Below are positions 35,022-43,640 of a DNA stretch of 48,817 nt, one piece after another. The notes below the pieces were generated by a model. It was not told where the DNA came from and did no database searches. It was given only the letters and a program-made list of their open reading frames with translations. Within the stretch, counting starts at the first letter, position 1. Every line of letters starts with the position of its first letter. The DNA comes from Acidimicrobiia bacterium (GTDB lineage Bacteria; Actinomycetota; Acidimicrobiia; Acidimicrobiales; Aldehydirespiratoraceae): contig JAGWAO010000002.1 of NCBI GenBank assembly GCA_021296315.1, positions 1 through 48,817 on the forward strand, in the 5' to 3' direction. A program made the translations under genes and the position numbers.

Positions 35022-36779
35022 TCAGGCTGGAGGCAGGACTCGCAGGCCGAGCTCGCGCAGGTGAGTGTCGGCTATGGGGCTGGGGGCGCCGGTCAGGGGA
35101 TCGGCGCCGGACTGCGTCTTGGGGAAGGCGATCACCTCGCGGATGTTCTCCTCCCCCACCAGCAGCGCGGCCAGGCGGTCCAAGCCGACCGCGAAGCCGG
35201 CGTGGGGCGGGGCGCCGTAGCGGAAGGCGTCGAGCAGGAATCCGAAGCGCTCCCGGGCTTCGTCGGGAGCTATGCCCAGCACCTCGAAGATCCGCTGCTG
35301 GACGTCACGGCGGTGGATCCTCACGCTGCCCGATCCGAGCTCCCAGCCGTTGAGCACGAGGTCGTAGGCCTGGCTGCGGACATCCAGCAGGGCCTCGCCC
35401 CGGGGCGGTCCGTCGCCGGCCATGAGCAGCGGCAGGTCATCGGCGTGGGGCATGGTGAACGGGTGGTGCGACGGGATCGGATCCCCCTCAGCGCTGAGGG
35501 CCTCGAACAGCGGGAAGTCGAGCACCCACAGGTAGTTGAAGCTGCCGTCGTTGACCGGCGGGCGGCCCAGCTCGAGGCGCAGCAGCCCCAGCACGTGGCG
35601 CACCAACCGGCGCTCGTCGGCCACCAGGAACACCATGTCGCCGGGCCGGGCATCCAGCGCCTCGATCACGCCCGCGGCCTCATCCGACGACAGGAACTTG
35701 GCCACACCCCCGTCCAGGGCTGAGCCGATGCTGTCGGCAGCATGTACAACCCTCATCCAGGCCAGGCCCTTGGCCCCCCAGCTCTGGCAGGTGGCCACCA
35801 GCTCGTCGACACGGCTGCGAGGCAGCGAGTCCGCTCCGCCGGTGAGGCAGATGCCCTTGGTGCACGGCGCCTGGAAGACCCGGGCCTGGGTGCCGGCGAA
35901 GACCGGCGTGAGCTCGGCCAACTCCATGCCGAAGCGGGTGTCGGGCTTGTCGGAGCCGAAGCGCTCCATGGCGTCGTGCCACGTCATGCGACCGAACGTG
36001 CCGGGGTCGTGCCCGGCGACCTCGACGGTGGCCTCGGCCACAGCCCGGGTCACGAAGCCGAGCACGTCGTCGCGACTCGCGAACGACGCCTCCACGTCGA
36101 GCTGGCAGAACTCGAACTGGCGGTCGGCCCGAAGGTCCTCGTCGCGCAGGCAGCGAGCTATCTGGTAGTAGCGGTCTACGCCGCCCACCATGGTGAGCTG
36201 CTTAAAGATCTGCGGGCTCTGGGGAAGGGCGTAGAAGGAGCCGGGCTCCTTGCGCGACGGAACCACGAAGTCACGGGCTCCCTCGGGGGTGGAGGCAATG
36301 AGCATCGGGGTCTCCACCTCGACGAAGCCCTGGGCGTCCATGGCCCGGCGGATGGCCCGGTTGACCGCGGCCCGGGCCCGCAGGTTGTGCTGCATGCGGG
36401 ACTTGCGCAGATCGACGTAGCGATGCCGCAAGCGCAGGGTCTCGTCCACCTCGGTGCGCTCGTCGAGGGGGAACGGCGGCGGCTCGGCCCGCGAGAGCAG
36501 CTCCACGTCGCAGTCCTGAAGCTCGACCTCGCCGGTGGCCAGCGCCGGATTGGCGGTGCCCTCGGGCCGCCGCCGAACCGTGCCGGTGATCCGCACCACA
36601 AACTCCGAGCGGAGGTCGCGGGCGCCGTCGACAACGCACTGGAGCACCCCGCTGTGGTCCCTCAGGTCCACGAAGGCGAGATGCTCGCTGTGCTCGCGGC
36701 GGCGGTCCACCCAGCCGCACACCGTGACGGTGCGGCCCGCGTCGTCACGGCCGAGGCGGCCGCACAGATCGGTACGCAT
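35022..36779 (-). CDS. aspS: Aspartyl-tRNA synthetase
   Basis: 585 residues from an ATG at 36779 (MRTDLCGRL); the frame is open further upstream but runs through palindromic repeat DNA. OB-fold anticodon domain (TVCGWVDRRREH), class IIb core with RCLRDEDLRADRQFEF (motif 2), the bacterial GAD insertion (about 290-410), and motif 3 GAPPHAGFAVGLDRLAALL. Whether it charges only tRNA-Asp or also tRNA-Asn cannot be decided here; no gatCAB genes are in the window. No Shine-Dalgarno and no -10-like hexamer at 6-8 nt were found for this start. Confidence 0.95.
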   Translation of the reverse strand: MRTDLCGRLGRDDAGRTVTVCGWVDRRREHSEHLAFVDLRDHSGVLQCVVDGARDLRSEFVVRITGTVRRRPEGTANPALATGEVELQDCDVELLSRAEPPPFPLDERTEVDETLRLRHRYVDLRKSRMQHNLRARAAVNRAIRRAMDAQGFVEVETPMLIASTPEGARDFVVPSRKEPGSFYALPQSPQIFKQLTMVGGVDRYYQIARCLRDEDLRADRQFEFCQLDVEASFASRDDVLGFVTRAVAEATVEVAGHDPGTFGRMTWHDAMERFGSDKPDTRFGMELAELTPVFAGTQARVFQAPCTKGICLTGGADSLPRSRVDELVATCQSWGAKGLAWMRVVHAADSIGSALDGGVAKFLSSDEAAGVIEALDARPGDMVFLVADERRLVRHVLGLLRLELGRPPVNDGSFNYLWVLDFPLFEALSAEGDPIPSHHPFTMPHADDLPLLMAGDGPPRGEALLDVRSQAYDLVLNGWELGSGSVRIHRRDVQQRIFEVLGIAPDEARERFGFLLDAFRYGAPPHAGFAVGLDRLAALLVGEENIREVIAFPKTQSGADPLTGAPSPIADTHLRELGLRVLPPA

Positions 36780-36827
36780 GGAGGTGGCGTCGATCCCGGT
36801 CACCGGTGCCGCCCTCCCGAGCATCCC

Positions 36828-36945
36828 GAATTGGCAGCACAGTGCACGCATAGCGAGCGAAACACTGCCAATCCCGCCGCAGCCATCCGCCCGCCTCCGA
36901 ATTGGCAGCACGGTGCACGCATGGCGAGCGAAACACTGCCAATTC
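36828..36945. repeat. Repeat family B, paired palindromes (copies at 36828-36873 and 36899-36945)
   Basis: Two copies of GAATTGGCAG ... CTGCCAAT(TC) separated by 25 bp, the same spacing as at 1293-1408. The inner segment is GTGCACGCATRGCGAGCG, with a smaller CGC/GCG inner arm than at the other locus. It fills the hisS-aspS gap, starting 18 bp after the hisS stop. Confidence 0.85.
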
Positions 36946-36963
36946 CGGTGGGGGGCCGGGTGA

Positions 36964-38241
36964 TCACGGCACGCCCTTGGCCAGTAAGTCGGTCACAGCC
37001 GCCACGACGTGTGCGGATGCCACCCGTCGCTGACCGCCTCCCGGGCGCATGTCTCGCACCGTGACCACGCCGTCGGACTGCTCGTCTGTCCCGATGATCA
37101 CCGCCACGACGGCCCCGGAGCGGTCCGCCCGCTTCATCTGGGCCTTCATCGACCGGCTGTCGAAGGCCCTGTCCACGCCCAGGCCGGCCTGGCGGAGCCG
37201 GTCACAAATCACGACCGCGCTCTGGCCTCCGGCGGTGTCAACCACGAACACCTGCACCGGCGCGGGATCTCCCCCGAAGACATCCTCGGCGTCGCAGGCC
37301 AGCAGTATGCGGTCGACGCCCAGAGCGAAGCCGATGCCCGGTGTCGGAGGCCCGCCCAGTTCCTCGACCAGCCCGTCGTAGCGCCCGCCGCCGCCCACCG
37401 CGTTCTGGGCGGTGTCGAGGGCGTCGGCCACGAACTCGAAGGTGGTTCGGGTGTAGTAGTCGAGACCGCGCACGAGTCGGGGAGAGATCTCGTAGGCCGC
37501 GTCGAGGCTGTCGAGCCCGACCCTCACCTCGGCGAAGTGCTCGGCCGAGGCGCCCGACAGGAAGTCGGCCATCACGGGAGCCTCCGCGATCACCGTTTGA
37601 TCCTGCTCCCGCTTCGAGTCGAGGACACGCAACGGGTTGCGTTCAAGGGTGACACGGGACTGCTCCGAGAGCTCGTCACGCCGGCTGCGGAGATAGTCGG
37701 CCAGCGCAGCGTCATACACGGGGCGGCTCTCAGCGTCACCGAGGGAGTTGACCAGCAGGCGAACCCGCCTCATCCCGAGAGCCTCGTAGAAACGCACGCC
37801 CAGTCCGATCACCTCAACGTCGGCGTGAGGGTCGTCGGTGCCGAGCGTCTCCACCCCGACCTGGTCAAACTGGCGGTAGCGGCCGGCCTGGGGGCGCTCG
37901 TAGCGGAACTGCGGGCCGGAGTACCAGATCTTCCACGGCACTGTCGGCCGGTGCTCGGCGAACGCCCGGCACACGCTGGCGGTGAGCTCGGGGCGGAGGG
38001 CCAGGTGCCGGGGCGGTTCGCCCTTGTCGAAGAACTCGAACAATTCCTTGGTGACCACATCGTTGGCGGGGCCCAGACGCTGGAACACGCCGATCTCCTC
38101 GAACACCGGCGATTCCAGCCGACCGAAGCCGCTGCGCTCGGCAAGGTCGGCGAACACGCGCACCAGCCGGCGCCGCCGCGCCGACTCCGGCGGCAGGATG
38201 TCGCGGGTGCCCACAGGGGCGCGGAACAAGGGTCGAGCCAC
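36964..38241 (-). CDS. hisS: Histidyl-tRNA synthetase
   Basis: 425 residues. Class II motifs: GTRDILPPES near the N-terminus, motif 2 FRYERPQAGRYRQFDQVGVE, histidine-specific RGLDYYTRTTFEF and VGGGGRYDGLVEELGG, motif 3 GIGFALGVDRILL, and a C-terminal anticodon domain with AVVAVIIGTDEQSDG. GTG start with TAACCT 8 nt upstream, leaderless type. The start is supported by the TRDILP motif placement. Confidence 0.96.
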   Translation of the reverse strand: MARPLFRAPVGTRDILPPESARRRRLVRVFADLAERSGFGRLESPVFEEIGVFQRLGPANDVVTKELFEFFDKGEPPRHLALRPELTASVCRAFAEHRPTVPWKIWYSGPQFRYERPQAGRYRQFDQVGVETLGTDDPHADVEVIGLGVRFYEALGMRRVRLLVNSLGDAESRPVYDAALADYLRSRRDELSEQSRVTLERNPLRVLDSKREQDQTVIAEAPVMADFLSGASAEHFAEVRVGLDSLDAAYEISPRLVRGLDYYTRTTFEFVADALDTAQNAVGGGGRYDGLVEELGGPPTPGIGFALGVDRILLACDAEDVFGGDPAPVQVFVVDTAGGQSAVVICDRLRQAGLGVDRAFDSRSMKAQMKRADRSGAVVAVIIGTDEQSDGVVTVRDMRPGGGQRRVASAHVVAAVTDLLAKGVP

Positions 38242-38249
38242 GACCCCGG

Positions 38250-38255
38250 AGGTTA
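38250..38255 (-). promoter_or_regulatory. -10-like hexamer TAACCT of hisS
   Basis: ACGGTAACCTCC with an 8-nt spacer to the hisS GTG (38241). TTTGGA lies about 15 bp further upstream as a weak -35 candidate. Confidence 0.4.
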
Positions 38256-38298
38256 CCGTCGCCCTACCGCTCCAAATGGGAACGCGGGATGAACGCGG

Positions 38299-40539
38299 TT
38301 AGCCGGAGCGGCCGTTGCGGCCGGGGTGGACCCGGTAGGCCTCGAAGACTGCCTCCAGGGCCAGAACGCTGGACAGCACCGAGTCAAGCTGGGACAGGTC
38401 GGCCAGCTCGAACTCGAAGCTCATATGAGCGATGAAGTCGTCGCCGGTCTCGGCCTTGGCGCTGATGATGCTCAGCCGGTGCGCGGCCAGCACGTCGGTA
38501 ACGTCGCGCAGCAGGCCGGGCCGGTCCAGCGCTTGCACCGAGATCGTCGTCGAGAACTTGCCGGCGAAGTCGGTGTCCCACTCGACCTCGATCAGCCGGT
38601 CGGTTTGGCCCTCCGCCAGCCCGATGGCGTTGACGCAGTCCGCCCGGTGCACCGACACGCCCCGTCCCCGGGTAACGAAGCCGATGATCTCGTCGGGCGG
38701 CACCGGAGCGCAGCACTGCGACAACCGGATGAGGATGTCGTCGAGGCCCTCGACATGCACGCCCACGTCGGAGTCGCTGCGGAGATGCCCGCCACGCCGC
38801 CTGACGGTGGTGGGCAGGCGGTCGCGATCGGCTTCGCCGCCGGCATCGTCGCCCTGCAGCGCCCGAGCGAAGCGGCCGGCCACCGAGGCCGCCGACTGGT
38901 GGCCCTCCCCGATGGCCAGGAACAGAAGATCGGTGGAGCTGTAGTTCAGCTGCTCGGCGATGGTGTCCAGCAGCTTGTCCTTGAGCAGGCGCTGGGCGGG
39001 GAGGCCCTCGCGCCTCAGGGCCTGGATCAGGTCGTCGCGGCCATTCTCGATGGCGTCGGCCCGGCGCTCGCGGGAGTACCACTGCTTGATCTTGTTGGCC
39101 GCCCGGCGGCTGGCCACGAACTTCAGCCAGTCCCGGCTGGGTCCCGCGCCCTCGGTTCGGGTGGTGAAGATCTCCACCACGTCGCCCGACAGCAGGCGGC
39201 TGTCGAGAGCGACCAGACGGCCGTTCACCTTGGCGCCCACGCACGCATGCCCGACGTCGGTGTGAATCGTGTAGGCGAAGTCCACCGGGGTGGCCCCCAC
39301 CGGCAGCTCGATCACCTTGCCCTTGGGCGTGAACACGTACACCTCGTCGGTGTCGAGCTCGGTCTTGAGGTTGGACATGAACTCGGCGGGGTCCGACGTC
39401 TCCTGCTGCCAGTCGACGATGCGCGACAGCCAGGCCATTTCCTCCGACGGCGAGGCGTCCTTGTACTCCCAGTGGGCCGCCACGCCGTGCTCGGCCCGGT
39501 CGTGCATCGCCCGGGTGCGGATCTGCACCTCCAGGGCCTTGCCCGCCGGTCCCACCACCGTCGTGTGCAGCGACTGGTAGAGGTTGAACTTGGGCATGGC
39601 GATGTAGTCCTTGAACCGGCCCTGCACCGGCCGCCAGGTGGCATGGATGGAGCCGAGCGCCGCGTAGCAGTCCCGAACGGAGTCCACCAGCACGCGTATG
39701 CCGACCAGGTCGAAGATGTCCTCGAAGGAGCGGCCCTTGACCACCATCTTCTCGTAGATCGACCACAGGTGCTTGGGCCGGCCTGTCACCTCGGCCTTGA
39801 TGCCCAGCTCGCCCAGGCGCGACTCCACGTCGCCGAGCACTTGCTCGAGATAGATGTCCCGCTCGGGTGCTCGCAGTTGGACCATCTGATCGATCTCGGC
39901 GTAGCGGCGGGGCTCCAGCGCGGCGAAGGCCAGGTCCTCCAACTGCTGCTTGATGTCCTGCATTCCCAGGCGGTGGGCCAGCGGCGCGTACACATCGAGG
40001 GTCTCACGCGCGATGTAGTCCTGCTTGAACGCGGGCAGGACCGCGAGGGTGCGCAGGTTGTGCAGCCGGTCGGCCAGTTTGATGATCAACACCCGCAGGT
40101 CGCGAGCGATGGCGACGATCATCTTGCGCACCGACGCGGCCTGCTGCTCCTCGCGGGTGTCGTAGTGGACCCGGTCCAGCTTCGTGACTCCGTCCACGAT
40201 GCGGGTGACCTCGGGACCGAAGTCGGCCTCAATGGTGGCCAGAGCCACGTCGGTGTCCTCCACTGCGTCGTGCAGCAGCGACGCGGCGATGGTCACGTCG
40301 TCCAGCCCGAGCCGGGCCACGATGGTGGCCACGGCCAGCGGGTGGCGGATGTAGGGCTCCCCCGACAGGCGCATCTGGCCCTCGTGGGCCTTGGCCGCGA
40401 CGTCGAAGGCCTGCACGATCAGATCGGGCGACCGGTCGCGGTGGCGCTGGCGGTAACTCTCCAGCAGTGGGGCGATTTCGGCCGCCGCGGGCCGTCGGGC
40501 CCCACGCCTCCACGGCAGGACCCGGGTTACGGTGGCCAC
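38299..40539 (-). CDS. relA: Bifunctional (p)ppGpp synthetase/hydrolase (Rel)
   Basis: Makes and degrades the stringent-response alarmone. 746 residues. The HD hydrolase domain is intact (His90-Asp91 in LLHDAVEDT); the synthetase domain has RPKHLWSIYEKM, RFKDYIAMPKFNLYQSLHT and QIRTRAMHDRAEHGVAAHW. The regulatory half contains TGS (VYVFTPKGKVIELPVGATP), a CC zinc-finger region (RLSQCCAPVPPDEI) and ACT. Both active sites look functional. The GTG start directly abuts the TAG of an 11-codon frame that begins in the secF stop. The apt gene usual between secF and rel in actinobacteria is missing. Confidence 0.96.
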   Translation of the reverse strand: MATVTRVLPWRRGARRPAAAEIAPLLESYRQRHRDRSPDLIVQAFDVAAKAHEGQMRLSGEPYIRHPLAVATIVARLGLDDVTIAASLLHDAVEDTDVALATIEADFGPEVTRIVDGVTKLDRVHYDTREEQQAASVRKMIVAIARDLRVLIIKLADRLHNLRTLAVLPAFKQDYIARETLDVYAPLAHRLGMQDIKQQLEDLAFAALEPRRYAEIDQMVQLRAPERDIYLEQVLGDVESRLGELGIKAEVTGRPKHLWSIYEKMVVKGRSFEDIFDLVGIRVLVDSVRDCYAALGSIHATWRPVQGRFKDYIAMPKFNLYQSLHTTVVGPAGKALEVQIRTRAMHDRAEHGVAAHWEYKDASPSEEMAWLSRIVDWQQETSDPAEFMSNLKTELDTDEVYVFTPKGKVIELPVGATPVDFAYTIHTDVGHACVGAKVNGRLVALDSRLLSGDVVEIFTTRTEGAGPSRDWLKFVASRRAANKIKQWYSRERRADAIENGRDDLIQALRREGLPAQRLLKDKLLDTIAEQLNYSSTDLLFLAIGEGHQSAASVAGRFARALQGDDAGGEADRDRLPTTVRRRGGHLRSDSDVGVHVEGLDDILIRLSQCCAPVPPDEIIGFVTRGRGVSVHRADCVNAIGLAEGQTDRLIEVEWDTDFAGKFSTTISVQALDRPGLLRDVTDVLAAHRLSIISAKAETGDDFIAHMSFEFELADLSQLDSVLSSVLALEAVFEAYRVHPGRNGRSG

Positions 40540-40575
40540 CTAGCAGCCCCGGTGACGGCGAACCAGGGCGATCAC
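40540..40575 (-). other. 11-codon linker frame between secF and relA
   Basis: GTG overlapping the secF stop reads MIALVRRHRGC and ends in TAG directly before the relA GTG. No duplication is visible. It may be a chance frame. Confidence 0.25.
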
Positions 40576-41708
40576 CGCTTCTTCTTCTTTCGGGGACGGG
40601 GAGGAATCGCGCCCGTCGCCGATCCCGCCGCGGCTCGGGGAGCCGTTCCGGACTTCCGGGCCGTGGTCGACCGCTTGGCCGCGGCCGCCTCGCCGAGCAC
40701 CGCGTCGTCGGCCGCGACCGTGCGGGTGCCGCCGCCGGCTGCCCCCCCGCCGCGCAGACGGACCCGCTCGGCGATCTCGACGTAGGCCGGCTCCCGTTCC
40801 TTCATTCTCGCCACCACCGCGGCTGCTACGAACAACGAAGAGTAGGTGCCCACTACGATTCCCACCAGCAGAGCGACGGCGAACTCCTGAAGCGTCACCG
40901 CGCCCAGCACGAATGAACCGATCACCAGCATCGACGCCACCGGGATCATCGAGGTGATGGAAGTGTTGACCGACCGCATCAACACCTGGTTGAGCGACAG
41001 GTTCATCATCTCGGTGTAGGTGTAGCGACCGGTGGCCGACACCCGGCCCACCACCTCACGGACCTTGTCGTACACGACGATGGTGTCGTACAGCGAGTAG
41101 CCCATGATGGTCAGGAACGCGATGACCGTGGCCGGGGTGACCTCGAACTGGAACACGGAGTAGAAGCCCACCGACACCACGATGTCGTGGACGACCGCCA
41201 CCAGGGCCCCCACCGCCATCTTCCACTCGAGCCTTATGGCGATGTAGACGGCGATGAGCGCGAAGAAGGTGATCAGCGCGTTGCGGGCCTTGCCGGTTAT
41301 CTCCGAGCCCCACGACGGTCCGACAGTGGTCACGCTCACGTCGTCGGTGGTGACGCCGGCGAGGTCGGCCAGCGCGTTGCGCACGCTGTCAACTGCGGTG
41401 GGAGCCTCGATGTCGGCCCGGACCCTGATGGTGTCGCCGCCGAGCGTCTGGATCTTGGCGTCAGCCGCGCCCGTGCCCCGCAGAGCGTCCCGGGCCTCGG
41501 CCACCGACACCTGTGGCGCGGGCACCTCCCAGGAGGTGCCTCCCTCGAACTCGATCCCCAGATCGATGCCGCGGATCCCGAAGCTGGCCACGCTCACCAC
41601 CACGGCCGCCAGCGAGCCGACAAGGGCGCGCCGCCACAGCCGCGGAAAGTCGATCTGCTGCTGCCCGCGGTACAGCGATCCCAGCACGCCCAACGACCAG
41701 CCGGTCAC
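40572..41708 (-). CDS. secF: Protein translocase subunit SecF
   Basis: Membrane partner of SecD using proton motive force in late protein export. 378 residues from a GTG at 41708 with GGGAG 7-8 nt upstream. The first periplasmic motif GIDLGIEFEGGTSWEV follows TM1; FFALIAVYIAIRLEWK, ALVAVVHDIVVSVGFYSVF, MGYSLYDTIVVYDKVRE and the C-terminal TM5-6 are typical. The tail is unusually basic, ending RPRKKKKR. The start lies in the third copy of a 35-bp tandem repeat that duplicates the secD/secF junction. Confidence 0.95.
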   Translation of the reverse strand: MTGWSLGVLGSLYRGQQQIDFPRLWRRALVGSLAAVVVSVASFGIRGIDLGIEFEGGTSWEVPAPQVSVAEARDALRGTGAADAKIQTLGGDTIRVRADIEAPTAVDSVRNALADLAGVTTDDVSVTTVGPSWGSEITGKARNALITFFALIAVYIAIRLEWKMAVGALVAVVHDIVVSVGFYSVFQFEVTPATVIAFLTIMGYSLYDTIVVYDKVREVVGRVSATGRYTYTEMMNLSLNQVLMRSVNTSITSMIPVASMLVIGSFVLGAVTLQEFAVALLVGIVVGTYSSLFVAAAVVARMKEREPAYVEIAERVRLRGGGAAGGGTRTVAADDAVLGEAAAAKRSTTARKSGTAPRAAAGSATGAIPPRPRKKKKR

Positions 41709-41793
41709 GACGCCGCTCCCGGCATGCCACCCACCGCCGTCACGACACGGCTCCCCGCACGGCACCCATCGCGGTCACGACCCCGCTCCCGGC
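41706..41793 (-). repeat. 35-bp tandem repeat at the secD/secF junction
   Basis: Units begin (plus strand) at 41706, 41741 and 41776; the last is partial. Each minus-strand unit carries GGGAG or GGGGAG, then TCGTGAC, that is, a Shine-Dalgarno, a GTG and an overlapping TGA. GTGs at 41778 and 41743 open 12-codon frames (MTAMGAVRGAVS and MTAVGGMPGAAS), each ending in a TGA that overlaps the next GTG; the last GTG is secF. Confidence 0.85.
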
Positions 41794-43223
41794 CGTTGAG
41801 CGCCGGACCGCGCCAGCGACGCGGGTATCCCGAACCGGCCCGGGTGGGCGTACAAGCCCGAGCCGCGGGACATGAGGCCGATCAGCGGACCCATGAAGAA
41901 GTACGTGGCCACCAGGTCGAGGATCGTGGCCAGCCCGAGGTACAGGGCGAAGCCCCGGACCTGACCCACGGTCAGGAAGTACAGCACCGCGGCGGCGATC
42001 AACGACGCGAAGTCCGCCTTGACGATGGTGGAGAAGGCCACCGGGAACGCCCGGTCCACCGCGGAGCGCAGCGTCCGGCCCGAACGGACGTCCTCCTTGA
42101 GGTGCTCGAAGTACACCACGTTGGAGTCCACCGACACACCGATGGCGACGATCAGGCCGGTCACACCGGCCAGGGTCAGCGCCAGTCCCTGGGACTCGCC
42201 CAGCCAGGCGATGATGGTCCACAGCATGGCACCCGACAGGCCCAGGCTGGCGATGGCCACCAGTCCGAGCAGGCGGTAGTAGGTCAGCAGGTACGCCGAC
42301 ACGAGTCCGAGGCCGATGAGCCCGGCGAGGACGCCGGCGGACAGCGCGTCGGTTCCCAGCGACGCCGACACGATCTGGCTCTGCTGGGCTTCCAGCTCCA
42401 TCGGCAGGGCGCCGTAGTCGAGCACGAGAGCGACATCGCGGGCCTCCTGCTCGGTGAAGCCCCCGGAGATCGTGATGCTGGAACGCTCGAACGGCTCGAA
42501 GACGGCGCTGTCGGCCTGGACGGTGGGGGCGCTCACAACCTCGTTGTCCAGCTCGATGGCCACCTGCCCCGTGGGGCACGAAACGGCACGGACGTGGCAC
42601 CTGCGACTCACGTCGTTGAACAGGTCGATGCCCCCGGACCCCGGCTTGAACGTGGGCGCAACGTGCCAGCCGATGAACGAGTGGAACTGGGCGACGGCAC
42701 CCTCGAGACCGTCCCCCGCCACCGCGGTGGGCCCGAGCCGGTAGCGGAGCACGATGTTGCGGTCGTCGTCGTACTGGGGCAGCACCACCTCGGCGCCGGC
42801 CGCAACGTCGCCTTCGGTGAGGGCGAACAGCTCCAGCATCGTCTCGTCGGCGTCGGCACTCGTTAGAGCATCCTCGGACACCACGCTGAGCACGGGGCGG
42901 AACCGCAGCTCGGCCGTCTGTCCCACCAGGTCCAGGGCCCGCTGCTGCTCATCGACGCCGGGCAGCTGGACGAGGATGTTGTTGCCCTGCGTGGAGATCT
43001 CGGGCTCGGCCACGCCCAGGCCGTCGACCCGGTTCCGGATGATCTCCACCGCGACGTCCAGCTCTTCGGGCTCTGCGATTCGGGTCGGCTCCAGCACCAC
43101 GCTGGCACCGCCCTGCAGGTCGAGGCCGAGCAGGGGCTCGTTGCCGGCGACCAGCGTGTAGGCCACGCCCGCGACGGCGACCGCGACGATGCCAATGACA
43201 TAGGCGATCTTGCGACGCAACAA
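41775..43223 (-). CDS. secD: Protein translocase subunit SecD
   Basis: 482 residues. N-terminal TM (YVIGIVAVAVAGVAYTLVAG), then LLGLDLQGGASVVLEP (the DLxGG motif), a large periplasmic region with VDGLGVAEPEISTQGNNILVQLPG, and five C-terminal TMs including TGLIVAIGVSVDSNVVYFEHLKED. Start is a TTG at 43223 or the adjacent TTG at 43220; GGGAGGG sits immediately upstream, closer than usual for the first TTG, so the second may be used. The stop overlaps the first GTG of the 35-bp repeat. Confidence 0.94.
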   Translation of the reverse strand: MLRRKIAYVIGIVAVAVAGVAYTLVAGNEPLLGLDLQGGASVVLEPTRIAEPEELDVAVEIIRNRVDGLGVAEPEISTQGNNILVQLPGVDEQQRALDLVGQTAELRFRPVLSVVSEDALTSADADETMLELFALTEGDVAAGAEVVLPQYDDDRNIVLRYRLGPTAVAGDGLEGAVAQFHSFIGWHVAPTFKPGSGGIDLFNDVSRRCHVRAVSCPTGQVAIELDNEVVSAPTVQADSAVFEPFERSSITISGGFTEQEARDVALVLDYGALPMELEAQQSQIVSASLGTDALSAGVLAGLIGLGLVSAYLLTYYRLLGLVAIASLGLSGAMLWTIIAWLGESQGLALTLAGVTGLIVAIGVSVDSNVVYFEHLKEDVRSGRTLRSAVDRAFPVAFSTIVKADFASLIAAAVLYFLTVGQVRGFALYLGLATILDLVATYFFMGPLIGLMSRGSGLYAHPGRFGIPASLARSGAQRPGAGS

Positions 43224-43268
43224 CCCTCCCGCGGTCCGAGGCGAAGGCCCCCTGGGAGCGTTGGGAAC

Positions 43269-43580
43269 CTAGCCCCCGTCCTCCGAGTCCTCGTCGGCGC
43301 CGTCTGATTCGTCGGCGTCGGCACTCGCTGCCTCGGACACCCGGCCGGCCACGGAATCCCGGGACATCTTCAACTCGACGTCGGGGGCCACCTCCAGCCA
43401 CACCACGGCATCCTCCACTTCGGCCACGACTCCGTGTATGCCGGCGTTGGTCACCACCTCGTCGCCCACCTCAAGGGAGCGAACCAACTCCCGGCGAGCC
43501 TTCTCCCGCTTCTGCTGGGGGCGCAGCAGCAGGTAGTAGAGCGCGCCGAACATGAGGATGATGATGAGGAACTGTTCCAT
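43269..43580 (-). CDS. yajC: Sec translocase accessory protein YajC
   Basis: 103 residues. One N-terminal TM (FLIIILMFGALYYLLL) followed by RPQQKREKARRELVRSLEVGDEVVTNAGIHG, the YajC signature, and an acidic Ser/Asp/Glu tail. It belongs with SecDF. ATG with TAGGCT 6 nt upstream and no strong Shine-Dalgarno. It is separated from tgt by the long repeat array, so yajC-secDF likely has its own promoter. Confidence 0.95.
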   Translation of the reverse strand: MEQFLIIILMFGALYYLLLRPQQKREKARRELVRSLEVGDEVVTNAGIHGVVAEVEDAVVWLEVAPDVELKMSRDSVAGRVSEAASADADESDGADEDSEDGG

Positions 43581-43586
43581 GCCCTG

Positions 43587-43592
43587 AGCCTA
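43587..43592 (-). promoter_or_regulatory. -10-like hexamer TAGGCT of yajC-secDF
   Basis: GCAATAGGCTC with a 6-nt spacer to the yajC ATG (43580), just downstream of the 67-bp repeat array. Confidence 0.45.
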
Positions 43593-43640
43593 TTGCGGCA
43601 GTGTGCGGAGGTGACACCCGTCGCAGTGAGGCGCCTTCGT

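Noticed and set aside
38326-40785. Plus-strand open frame of 819 codons opposite relA
   Set aside because: Antisense to a full-length Rel protein with all domains; the predicted protein is rich in His, Gly and Asp as expected from mirrored codons and matches nothing recognisable.
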